From contig JANXET010000002.1 in assembly GCA_025058315.1 (NCBI GenBank), positions 1-64,000 of the forward strand: a stretch of 64,000 bases of DNA, in the 5' to 3' direction. The notes below the pieces were generated by a model, which saw only the letters and a list, made by a program, of their open reading frames with translations, was not told the DNA's origin and made no database searches. Every line of letters begins with the position of its first letter. Within the stretch, counting starts at the first letter, position 1. Positions 42,905 through 50,875 of the stretch are shown one piece after another. The DNA comes from Candidatus Bathyarchaeota archaeon. GTDB lineage: Archaea > Thermoproteota > Bathyarchaeia > Bathyarchaeales > Bathycorpusculaceae. Made by a program: the position numbers and the translations under genes.

Positions 42905-44242
42905 TTATGGATGGCACCAATTTGGAATAAGCTCTACAGTAAAGTTCTTCTTTTCCCTTCCGTAGCGTGTAAGCGGCTTGGTTAAATGTCGCTGGGATCT
43001 AGGCGATGTGATGTACAATCCCTCGGATAGGTCGCGTTTTAACTCTATGGCAACCTTGCTGAGGTTTGGATGTTTAGATCCGCATTTTTCACATCTGAAA
43101 CCCTTATTTTTACCCATGGTTTTTAATCGTCTACCACATGTTGGACATGGAGGGTTTTGGTAAACAATTAGCGGAGCAAGCCTGAGCACGCGAAGTTTTT
43201 CAAGGTTTATGGTTATCGGGCGGCCATTTGACGGTGGGCGAACTCCGCCATAAACCTCCACAATATCCCCCTCTATTAGTTTCGCAGCAACTTTCCTCAA
43301 ATCACCTGTAGGCTCATAGGCCGCGCAATGTACTTCGGCACTTCCATCTTTTATTGTGAAGATAACATGCCTTCTCGGGATAACCATTGGCTTAGAAGCC
43401 ACTTTACCTGTCGCTATCACCGGATTGTAAGGTTTTATTTGACTTAAACTTTCAATCCTTTTCAAGTGGGCGTCTGTTCCATGATTTGTTCTGAAAATTA
43501 TCCATCTTTCTATAGGTTCAAGATTCCTAATCATTTGGAAGGCTTTTTTGACAATTTCAGGAGTTTCGCCTCTTACGCCGAAAAGGATTGGATCTGGACC
43601 TCTGGGCGTGATCAGGATTCTGCCCGTCTCCGGATCCACATTATTGAATGTCTCCGGGAATGTTGCCCTGTCCATCTCCATAACCGAATTAAGGTCTATC
43701 CGTCTCCTCTGTCCGTAGTTTTCCGGTTTTCGGTATGCTATAAGCTCGAATGTATGATCCTCCTTTAGAGTTTCGCCAACAGCTGCCAGAGCACCAATTA
43801 TGCCTCTGGCTTTTTTGAAGCCTACAGCTTCAACCCTGAACTTTTTAATGATTTTAAATGCCTCTTTTAGATTCAAGATTCCAGTTATTGCTTTAGCTGA
43901 AAAATTTTCAATCTCCTCAGGAATCTCTTTTTCTGCAAGGAATACTATACCAGGATCTGTACCCTCATAACCCATGTCCGAGTTTTCTTCAACAGTGTCT
44001 ATGGCGACTTCTTTAATTTCAGTGATTGTGTCCTCCTCACACATTATTCTTAGGCACACTGCACCGTTACCACGGGTTTTCCATGGAACGTTCGGGTTCA
44101 GCCTAATAAGGTTAGGGTAATCTATGAACGTCGCGCCTATACCTCGCAGCCTCTCCGCCAGTAATGCGGCGACATATGTTGTGCATCCTCTATTCGGGGA
44201 GTCGGTATCATCAATTCCTATGTGAAGCGTCTGCATAACCAT
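42905..44242 (-). CDS. tiaS: tRNA(Ile2) 2-agmatinylcytidine synthetase
   Basis: Protein of 445 residues. The opening TLHIGIDDTDSPNRGCTTYVAALL (about 4-27) is the TiaS catalytic signature. It is followed by FIDYPNLIRLNPNVPWKTRGNGAV, a ferredoxin-like domain, and an OB-fold near 280-365. A C-terminal zinc ribbon is seen (CPTCGRRLKT ... CEKCGSK). It attaches agmatine to C34 of tRNA-Ile using ATP, so that AUA is read as isoleucine; this is specific to archaea. An ATG two codons later (44236) is an alternative start. Confidence 0.95.
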   Translation of the reverse strand: MVMQTLHIGIDDTDSPNRGCTTYVAALLAERLRGIGATFIDYPNLIRLNPNVPWKTRGNGAVCLRIMCEEDTITEIKEVAIDTVEENSDMGYEGTDPGIVFLAEKEIPEEIENFSAKAITGILNLKEAFKIIKKFRVEAVGFKKARGIIGALAAVGETLKEDHTFELIAYRKPENYGQRRRIDLNSVMEMDRATFPETFNNVDPETGRILITPRGPDPILFGVRGETPEIVKKAFQMIRNLEPIERWIIFRTNHGTDAHLKRIESLSQIKPYNPVIATGKVASKPMVIPRRHVIFTIKDGSAEVHCAAYEPTGDLRKVAAKLIEGDIVEVYGGVRPPSNGRPITINLEKLRVLRLAPLIVYQNPPCPTCGRRLKTMGKNKGFRCEKCGSKHPNLSKVAIELKRDLSEGLYITSPRSQRHLTKPLTRYGREKKNFTVELIPNWCHP

Positions 44243-44336
44243 TCATGTAGCCCAAACAACTTAACTGAAGTTTAGAATTATATGTGCTGATTGTTAAAGG
44301 TTTATCCGCAAATGTAGAAATAAAGGGGTTATACAG

Positions 44337-44579
44337 CTATTTGGTTTGTTCCTCGATTATTATCATTGTTAAGGTTGACCTGACCTTGTCAAGTCTTCTT
44401 ATCCGCCAAGTTACTATTTCCTTAAGCTTATCCATTGTGTCTGCGCTTACCTTTGCAACAATGTCATAGACCCCGTAGACGGGGTATGCCTCCTCAACAC
44501 CTTCAATCTTTCTAAGTTCCTTAACAACTTCGGTTTCAGACCCTATCTCTGTGTTAATCAACACAAATGCTTTAGGCAT
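44337..44579 (-). CDS. Lrp/AsnC RAM-domain protein without HTH
   Basis: About 80 residues made only of the ligand-binding (RAM) domain of Lrp/AsnC regulators: KAFVLINTEIGSETEVVKELRKIEGVEEAYPVYGVYDIVAKVSA, with the typical GxYDIV turn, and a C-terminal STLTMIIIEE strand. The ATG at 44579 follows GAGGAG by six bases. Stand-alone RAM domains form rings with full-length Lrp proteins or act as amino-acid sensors. No DNA-binding domain is nearby. Confidence 0.88.
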   Translation of the reverse strand: MPKAFVLINTEIGSETEVVKELRKIEGVEEAYPVYGVYDIVAKVSADTMDKLKEIVTWRIRRLDKVRSTLTMIIIEEQTK

Positions 44580-44696
44580 TCCCATCTCCTCAACTAATTA
44601 TTCAGGACCATTAACATTAAAAACTTTTGGATCCTATATTGGAAATGTTAATTATCGCTATTTCGGTAATATTGGCCAGTGGGTGAGGTCTACTCA

Positions 44697-46235
44697 ATGA
44701 GAAGGCGAACTAATGTTATTTCAAGCCGTGAAATGCGAACGTTGGAGGCTAACGCTGAATACTATGGAGTTTCCCTTCTACAACTCATGGAGAATGCAGG
44801 GCGGGAAGTGGCTTCGGAAATAGCCTCCAGGTTCAAACCTGACAGCACCGTGGCTATCTTCTGCGGTTTGGGAGGCAACGGCGGAGATGGCTTCGTTGCA
44901 GCTAGACACTTGTCCGCGTTAGGTTTCAAAGTGACGGTTGTGCTGGCGGGAAGGAGCCGAGACATTTCCCATAACGCCGCTTTGGAAAATTGGAATGCCC
45001 TCCAGCCCCTTAAGAATATTATAATTTATGAGGTGACAGATAGCTCCCTCATACCTGATGTGAAAGCAGACATCGTGGTTGATGCGCTTCTCGGAACTGG
45101 AACCCGCGGCAAACTTAAGCCTCCCATCATCAATTTTGTTAAGAAAATAAACTCCTTGGAAGCATTCAAGATAGCTGTTGACATACCGACAGGAATCGAT
45201 GCTGATACTGGAGAGGTTCTAGGCGAGGCTGTAAAAGCCAACCTGACGGTGACTTTTCATAAATCTAAGAAAGGGCTTGAAAAAGCTCTAGAGTACGTGG
45301 GCGAGCTGGTTGTTAAAAGCATTGGGCTACCTGAGGAGCTTGAGCACTATGCGGGACCAGGCGACGTTCAGCTAGTAGTTAAGCCACGTCTTCCCGAATC
45401 CCACAAGGGAGACTTTGGAAGGCTATTGGTGATCGGTGGAAGCGAGACTTTTACTGGCGCTCCTGCGCTGGTGGCGCTTGCAGCTCTGAGAACAGGTGTT
45501 GACTTAGCTTATGTGGCTGCGCCTGATAAAACTGCCCGAGCAATTTCAGCCATGTCGCCCGACCTCATAACGATAAAGCTTGAGGGTGAACATTTGAACC
45601 CTGCAAATGTTCCGCTGCTGAAAAGTTACGTAGAGAAGGTTGACGCCGTTGTCATGGGGCCAGGACTTGGGTTGCATAGGGACACGGCTGAGGCGGTTAA
45701 GAGCCTCATTGATGTTGTTGAGGCTTCCGGCAAAGCTTTGCTGTTGGATGCAGATGGACTTAAAGCTTTTGCAGCTTTCAAAAGGATGCTTAGAGTGCCG
45801 CTTGTGCTGACCCCTCATGCCGGTGAATACGCCATACTTACCGGCAGGAAACTGCCGGATGGCCTTATGGAAAAGGTTGATGAGGTTAAGAGCACCGCAG
45901 CTGAACTTGGCGCCATTTTACTTTTAAAGGGCGCGGTCGACATAATATCTGATGGCGAAAGATACAAGTTGAACTTTACAGGAAACCCTGGGATGACTGT
46001 TGGAGGGACAGGTGACGTTCTATCCGGTGTTGTAGGCGCCTTTTTAGCTCAGCATTCAGATCCATTCGAGGCCGCTGTTGCCGGAGCCTTCATTAATGGA
46101 GCTGCAGGAGACTTCGTTTTTGAGGAAAGGGGCTATCACATGGTTGCATCAGATCTTCTGGAATGGATACCGAGGGTTTTAGACAATCCGATGAACCATG
46201 CTAGGGTGCGCAGGAAAAGTGCAAAAACAGGTTAG
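44697..46235 (+). CDS. nnr: Bifunctional NAD(P)H-hydrate repair enzyme
   Basis: About 512 residues from the ATG at 44697, seven bases after TGAGGT; a GTG at 44679 is in frame. The N-terminal YjeF_N epimerase domain (about 5-210) has MENAGREVASEI, FCGLGGNGGDGFVAARHLS and VDIPTGIDADTGEV. The C-terminal ADP-dependent dehydratase (about 225-500) has GDFGRLLVIGGS, VMGPGLG, LTPHAGEYAILTG and NFTGNPGMTVGGTGDVLSGV. It repairs damaged NADH and NADPH hydrates. The tail overlaps the Tsr3 gene by 17 or more bases. Confidence 0.95.
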   Translation: MRRRTNVISSREMRTLEANAEYYGVSLLQLMENAGREVASEIASRFKPDSTVAIFCGLGGNGGDGFVAARHLSALGFKVTVVLAGRSRDISHNAALENWNALQPLKNIIIYEVTDSSLIPDVKADIVVDALLGTGTRGKLKPPIINFVKKINSLEAFKIAVDIPTGIDADTGEVLGEAVKANLTVTFHKSKKGLEKALEYVGELVVKSIGLPEELEHYAGPGDVQLVVKPRLPESHKGDFGRLLVIGGSETFTGAPALVALAALRTGVDLAYVAAPDKTARAISAMSPDLITIKLEGEHLNPANVPLLKSYVEKVDAVVMGPGLGLHRDTAEAVKSLIDVVEASGKALLLDADGLKAFAAFKRMLRVPLVLTPHAGEYAILTGRKLPDGLMEKVDEVKSTAAELGAILLLKGAVDIISDGERYKLNFTGNPGMTVGGTGDVLSGVVGAFLAQHSDPFEAAVAGAFINGAAGDFVFEERGYHMVASDLLEWIPRVLDNPMNHARVRRKSAKTG

Positions 46236-46740
46236 GCTTATCGTCTATCATGCTGGGCAATGCGACCCTAAAAAGTGCACAGCCCTGAAGCTTAAACGTC
46301 ATGGACTTGTACATGTAGTTTCCAGGATGCGACTTATTCCAAGAAGGGCTGTGGTGCTGAATCCCATGTCAAAATTAGCTTTCTCGCCATCGGATCGCCA
46401 TCGGATCGAGGATTTTGGACTTGCAGCCTTAGACTTCAGCTGGGAGCGCGCTGAAAAACCCCTGCTGAAGCATGTCAGAGGCACGTCACGTTGCCTCCCA
46501 TTATTGGTGGCTGGTAATCCCGTTAACTTCGGAGTACCTACGAAATTAAGCACTGCTGAGGCATTGGCAGCTGCCCTGTACATAGCAGGGTTCAAAGAGC
46601 AGGCTCAAAACTTACTTTCCATTTTCAAGTGGGGACACACTTTTTTCAAGCTTAACATGGAGAGACTTGAAAGTTACATGAAGGCGAGGGATAGTGGAGA
46701 AGTGATAGAAATTCAGAAACAATTCGTAAACTTAATGTAG
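46219..46740 (+). CDS. tsr3: Tsr3-like rRNA aminocarboxypropyltransferase
   Basis: About 173 residues of the former DUF367 family: RLIVYHAGQCDPKKCTALKLKRHGL near the start, PRRAVVLNPMSKLAFSPSD, LAALDFSWERAE, RCLPLLVAGNPVNFGVPTKLSTAEALAAAL, and a C-terminal FKWGHTFFKLN. Tsr3 transfers the aminocarboxypropyl group of SAM to a modified small-subunit rRNA nucleotide. The GTG at 46219 gives the usual start; an in-frame ATG at 46198 lies inside nnr. It overlaps nnr in another frame, so they are co-transcribed. Confidence 0.92.
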   Translation: MQKQVRLIVYHAGQCDPKKCTALKLKRHGLVHVVSRMRLIPRRAVVLNPMSKLAFSPSDRHRIEDFGLAALDFSWERAEKPLLKHVRGTSRCLPLLVAGNPVNFGVPTKLSTAEALAAALYIAGFKEQAQNLLSIFKWGHTFFKLNMERLESYMKARDSGEVIEIQKQFVNLM

Positions 46741-46785
46741 CTATTGAATGCAATCTTAGGGATATCGCGAAAGCGTGTGCATGAA

Positions 46786-47403
46786 ATGGGGTACATCACT
46801 GATCTGCCGCTTTTCCTTACATCAGTAGTGCTTATATCAATACCCCTAGTGGTCTCTCCTGGTCCTGTGTTCGCAGTAACTGTTGCGAAGGGTTACAGCA
46901 GCAAGTGGGCAGGCGCAATGATTGCGCTTGGACATGGCGCCATAGAATTCCCACTAATCATGCTGCTATACCTCGGGCTTTCAGAATTCTTAAACAGCAA
47001 CCTAGTCCATAAAACCATCGGGTTTATTGGAGGTTCAATATTACTCTACATGGGCTTGCAGCTTATGCGAACACGGGACTCTGCAAATAATGAACTCCGC
47101 CAAATCAGGCACTCCTCATTCATAGCTGGGCTCGTTGCGAGCGCAAATCCCTTCTTCTTCATATCCTGGGCTACGGTGGGCGCAGCTATGGTGGAGAACG
47201 CTGCTATCTTCGGATTTTTCGGACTTATCACATTCGCCTTAACCCACTGGGCAATAGATCTAATATGGACCAGCTTTGTCTCCGTAACGATCTATAAGTC
47301 TAGGCGTTTCTGGACGCCGAAAGTTTTTAGAGCAATATTCATTTTCTGTGCGCTAATACTTGTAGGCTTCGGCTTATTTTTCATCCTATCATCCTTCTTG
47401 TAA
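46786..47403 (+). CDS. LysE-type amino acid exporter
   Basis: About 205 residues with six hydrophobic segments. The family signature is in the first segment (FLTSVVLISIPLVVSPGPVFAVTVAKG, with the SPGP motif). It is followed by AGAMIALGHGAIEFPLIMLLYLGLS, GFIGGSILLYMGLQLMR, FIAGLVASANPFFFISWATVG and two C-terminal segments. It is predicted to export amino acids or related small molecules. The frame opens at a TTG at 46744, only three bases after Tsr3. The ATG at 46786 gives the usual family start. Confidence 0.87.
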   Translation: MGYITDLPLFLTSVVLISIPLVVSPGPVFAVTVAKGYSSKWAGAMIALGHGAIEFPLIMLLYLGLSEFLNSNLVHKTIGFIGGSILLYMGLQLMRTRDSANNELRQIRHSSFIAGLVASANPFFFISWATVGAAMVENAAIFGFFGLITFALTHWAIDLIWTSFVSVTIYKSRRFWTPKVFRAIFIFCALILVGFGLFFILSSFL

Positions 47404-47467
47404 AGCCTTCATCCCTATAACTCCAACCTTAAAAAGGTGATTTGGAAACCAGAAGTTGGTGGGCGAC

Positions 47468-48046
47468 ATGCCTCAGCATGAGGGCGTAACCTACCATGTA
47501 AGCTCCGCTTGGCTACGCTTAGTTCAGGGGGACATAACAGAAATGGATACTGATGCCATTGTTAATGCAGCTAATCCTTCACTCATGGGCGGTGGCGGCG
47601 TGGATGGAGCCATACATAGGAAAGGCGGCTCAAAAATACTTGAGGAATGCAAGCGAATAAGAGAAACTGAATATCCTAATGGGCTTCCAACGGGAAAGGC
47701 TGTGATAACCAGTGGAGGTAACCTTAAAGCTAAGTATGTAATCCATACCGTGGGTCCAGTGTGGAGCGGCGGAAGCAAGGGTGAGCCGGAGCTTCTGGCC
47801 GAGGCTTATCGCAACTCGCTGAAGCTGGCTGTTTCCCGCGGCTTGAAAAGCATAGCTTTCCCGTCTATCAGTACAGGTGCCTATGGATACCCAGTAGAGA
47901 AAGCATGCAGGATTGCCCTTTCAACCGTCAAGGACTTCTTGGAGAAGGAAGATAAACTTAAAGAGGTCGTGTTCGTTCTCTACACGAAGCATGACTTTGA
48001 AGTTTACAAGCGAGCTGCTGAAGAAATCCTTTCAAAAGTGACTTAA
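47468..48046 (+). CDS. Macro domain ADP-ribose-binding protein
   Basis: About 192 residues, a single macro domain. Ligand-site motifs are GDITEMDTDAIVNAANPSLMGGGGVDGAIHRKGG (about 21-54), KYVIHTVGPVW and the loop SISTGAYGYPVEKACRIAL. These match MacroD-type enzymes that remove ADP-ribose from proteins or deacetylate O-acetyl-ADP-ribose. The ATG at 47468 follows GGTGGG by five bases. It lies directly upstream of an acyl-CoA dehydrogenase. A Nudix ADP-ribose pyrophosphatase at 836 could act on its product. Confidence 0.9.
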   Translation: MPQHEGVTYHVSSAWLRLVQGDITEMDTDAIVNAANPSLMGGGGVDGAIHRKGGSKILEECKRIRETEYPNGLPTGKAVITSGGNLKAKYVIHTVGPVWSGGSKGEPELLAEAYRNSLKLAVSRGLKSIAFPSISTGAYGYPVEKACRIALSTVKDFLEKEDKLKEVVFVLYTKHDFEVYKRAAEEILSKVT

Positions 48047-48066
48047 GGCTTATAAATTGCAGGGGA

Positions 48067-49227
48067 ATGGTGTTGAAGATCGAGCTTTCAGAAGAGCAGC
48101 TTCAGATTAAAAGTGCAGCTAGAGAATTCTGTGAAAAAGAATTCAAACCGGAAATAGCGCTTGAACTTGAAAGAAGAGAAGAGTATCCGCTGGAAATCTA
48201 CCGTAAAGCAGCTGAGCTTGGTTTAACATGTGTTTCATTTCCAAGGGAATATGGCGGAATGGGCTACGGTTTTCTTGAGACATGCCTCGTTGTTGAGGAA
48301 ATGTGTAAAGCTGACTCAACACTAGGCGCCGCCATCTCCACAGGGAACTACGGAAGCGATTTAATCCTGATGTATGGAACTGAGGATCAAAAGGAACGAT
48401 ACCTGAAGCCTGTATGCAGAGGCGATTATATATCAGCAGCCGCCTTCACGGAGCCAGGTTTAGGTGGAAGCGACATAACCCGCATAGAAACCAAAGCCAC
48501 GAAACAAGGCGATGAATGGAAGCTTAACGGAGCTAAAAGCTTTATTCTGAACGCTCCGATAGCTGACTTCATCGTGGTTCTGGCTCAGACAGACCCTGAC
48601 ATAACCCCTCCTTATAGGGGCGAAACCTTGTTCATTGTTGACAGAGATGCATCCGGGCTTTCTGTTATAAAGCAGACTGGGAAAATGGGGATTAGGTGTT
48701 GCATAACTGGTGAAGTGCAGCTTGAGGATGTTCATGTTCCAGGATGGAACATCGTAGGCGAATTGAATAGGGGCTTCTATCATGCCATGGGCTTCTTGGA
48801 TAAATACAGGGCTTTTGTAGCGGCGCAGGCCGTCGGCATGGCTCAGGGTGCATGGGAAATAGCTTTCAAACACGCTAAAAACATGCATGTCAACGGTCAG
48901 CCCTTGCTGCAGCATCAGGCCATTGGCTGTCCTCTAGCTGAGATGGCTGCCAAAATAGAAGCTGCTCGTCTCCTGACTTATAGGGCTGCATGGCTTATTG
49001 ACGCCGGCAAGATGGATCCAATGCAAACCGCCATGGCGAAGCTATACGCTAGTCGCGTAGCTGTCGAGGTCACAGACTTCGCCATCCAGGTTCTAGGCGC
49101 CCGAGGTTACTTCGGTCAGAATAGAGTGGAACGGTACCATAGGGATGCAAAGGTCACCGAGATCTATGAGGGAACAAGCGAAATTCAAAGGCTTACGGTG
49201 CTTAAGTATCTAATGAAGCTATTTTAG
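48067..49227 (+). CDS. Acyl-CoA dehydrogenase
   Basis: Protein of 386 residues, of standard length. It has an N-terminal helical domain (EEQLQIKSAAREFCEKE), a beta domain with AAFTEPGLGGSDITRIETKA and a C-terminal flavin-binding domain with QVLGARGYFGQNRVERYHRDAKVTEIYEGTSEIQRL. The EIYEGTSEIQ end carries the Glu-region motif of the family. It oxidises an acyl-CoA to the enoyl-CoA, passing electrons to an ETF. Thiolase and DUF35 genes follow at short distance on the same strand, suggesting acyl-CoA breakdown. Chain length is unknown. Confidence 0.93.
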   Translation: MVLKIELSEEQLQIKSAAREFCEKEFKPEIALELERREEYPLEIYRKAAELGLTCVSFPREYGGMGYGFLETCLVVEEMCKADSTLGAAISTGNYGSDLILMYGTEDQKERYLKPVCRGDYISAAAFTEPGLGGSDITRIETKATKQGDEWKLNGAKSFILNAPIADFIVVLAQTDPDITPPYRGETLFIVDRDASGLSVIKQTGKMGIRCCITGEVQLEDVHVPGWNIVGELNRGFYHAMGFLDKYRAFVAAQAVGMAQGAWEIAFKHAKNMHVNGQPLLQHQAIGCPLAEMAAKIEAARLLTYRAAWLIDAGKMDPMQTAMAKLYASRVAVEVTDFAIQVLGARGYFGQNRVERYHRDAKVTEIYEGTSEIQRLTVLKYLMKLF

Positions 49228-49244
49228 TAAGCGAGAGGGTTTGA

Positions 49245-50417
49245 TTGAGGAAAGTTGCGGTAATAGGTATAGGTTCATCAAGATTTGGCGTAAGAAACGA
49301 TGTTAACATGGCTGAGCTGGTTTTTGAGGCTTTTAAGCCTTCTATAGAGGATGCAGGGATAAGCCCAAAGGATGTTGAATTACTTGCATTCGGTTCAGCT
49401 GGAGCCGGCGTCTGGTGTGAAGAGTTTGTCCCAGCGGCTGTTGCAGCTGAATATTGCGGTTTAACTGGTGCAGGTATTGTTAGGTGTGAGGCAGCTTGTG
49501 CTAGCGGAAGCGCCGCCTTCACAACGGCCTATTGGGCCATTGCATCTGGACATGTCAATTTGGCTGTGGCTGTGGGATTTGAGAAGATGCGTCAAGTTGA
49601 AACGTCAACTGCTATAGAGTGGATTGGGCGGGCTGGCCAATATTTCTGGGAGTTCCATAACTTCGGAGTAACTTTTCCAGCTTACTATGCGCTTTATGCT
49701 AGATCGCATATGGCGCGGTATGGAACCTTGGAGGAGGATCTGGCGCTTGTGGCTGTTAAGAATCATAAGTATGGCTCTATGAATCCGATAGCCCACTTGA
49801 GGAAAAGGGTTACTTTGGATGAAGTTTTAGGTTCGCCTGTTGTGGCGGCACCTTTGAAGCTGCTGGATTGCTGTCCCATATCTGATGGTGCTGTCTCCAT
49901 AATCTTGGCCTCCGAGGAGAAAGTTAGAGAGTTAGGCATAGACACGCCAGTGTGGATTGCAGGCATCGGCTATTCCTCTGCGGCGACGAATATGAGCAGG
50001 CGGGCCGATTACGTAGGCTTTGAATCCTCTGTTAAAGCTGCTGGGGAGGCTTATGAGATGGCTGGTGTGGGGCCTGGGGATGTGGATGTGGCTGAAGTTC
50101 ACGACTGCTTCACAATAGCCGAAATCATAGCCTACGAAGACCTAGGCTTCTGCAGGAAAGGTGAAGGACCGAAACTTCTCAGGGATGGCCAGACTGAGAT
50201 TGGAGGGAGGATCCCCGTGAATATTGATGGTGGATTAAAATCTAAGGGGCATCCGATAGGGGCCACAGGCTGCTCAATGATATATGAGCTTACCAAGCAG
50301 CTTAGGGAAGATGCTGCAGTAGAAGGACGGCAGGCGCCGATGAGGAATTATGTGGCTCTAGCCCATAATGTTGGAGGCACCGGGCACTACTGCTATGTTA
50401 CAATTCTCAGGAGGTAA
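49245..50417 (+). CDS. Thiolase family protein (SCP2/archaeal type)
   Basis: Protein of 390 residues. The acylated Cys is in RCEAACASGSAAF (about Cys 85), and the other catalytic regions are VAEVHDCFTIAE, KSKGHPIGATGCS and a final NVGGTGHYC. This is the archaeal thiolase group that works with a DUF35 partner, here the next gene, two bases away. In some archaea they form a channeling complex with HMG-CoA synthase, but no such gene is adjacent. The start is TTG. It could condense acetyl-CoA units or cleave 3-ketoacyl-CoA. Confidence 0.92.
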   Translation: MRKVAVIGIGSSRFGVRNDVNMAELVFEAFKPSIEDAGISPKDVELLAFGSAGAGVWCEEFVPAAVAAEYCGLTGAGIVRCEAACASGSAAFTTAYWAIASGHVNLAVAVGFEKMRQVETSTAIEWIGRAGQYFWEFHNFGVTFPAYYALYARSHMARYGTLEEDLALVAVKNHKYGSMNPIAHLRKRVTLDEVLGSPVVAAPLKLLDCCPISDGAVSIILASEEKVRELGIDTPVWIAGIGYSSAATNMSRRADYVGFESSVKAAGEAYEMAGVGPGDVDVAEVHDCFTIAEIIAYEDLGFCRKGEGPKLLRDGQTEIGGRIPVNIDGGLKSKGHPIGATGCSMIYELTKQLREDAAVEGRQAPMRNYVALAHNVGGTGHYCYVTILRR

Positions 50418-50419
50418 AA

Positions 50420-50863
50420 ATGTTGACAGCTGAAAGGTCATATATAAGATCAAGGGAAATAGTTGTTGCCCAGGAGATTCCTATATCTAGAACTAAACCG
50501 TTCTGGGATGCCCTTAAAAAGGGCAAAATTTTAGCAACAAAATGCGGAAAATGCAGTGTACTATATTTCCCGCCAGTTGCAGACTGCCCAAAATGCTTGG
50601 ATTCTAACGTTGAATGGGTGGAACTGAGCGGCGAAGCCACAGTTGAAACCTTCACGTACGTTGCGTTAAGGCCTTCAACCTTTCAGCAGAAGCAACCCTA
50701 TATTGTTGCTGTCGGAAAATTAAAGGAGGGTGTAAAGGCCTTGGCATGGCTCACCGGCATAAGTCCTGAGAAAGCTAAGATAGGCATGAAGGTGAGACTT
50801 GTAGCCAGAGTGGATGCCGGTGACATGCCTTACTACGAATTTGTTCCCGTGGATCAACAATAA
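50420..50863 (+). CDS. DUF35 OB-fold/zinc-ribbon thiolase partner
   Basis: Protein of 147 residues. A rubredoxin-like zinc ribbon (CGKCSVLYFPPVADCPKC, about 43-60) precedes an OB-fold (ATVETFTYVALRP ... PYIVAVGKLKEGVKALAWL). DUF35 proteins bind acyl-CoA and hold thiolases in multi-enzyme complexes. It lies two bases after the thiolase on the same strand, so it is surely its partner. The two N-terminal helices are also typical. Confidence 0.92.
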   Translation: MLTAERSYIRSREIVVAQEIPISRTKPFWDALKKGKILATKCGKCSVLYFPPVADCPKCLDSNVEWVELSGEATVETFTYVALRPSTFQQKQPYIVAVGKLKEGVKALAWLTGISPEKAKIGMKVRLVARVDAGDMPYYEFVPVDQQ

Positions 50864-50875
50864 TGACGACAGCTC

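Noticed and set aside
50394-50405. TGTTACAAT inside the thiolase gene as an operator copy
   Set aside because: It lies within conserved coding sequence, has no second arm, and is a chance match. The TGTAACAT at 56165 in hypD is the same case.
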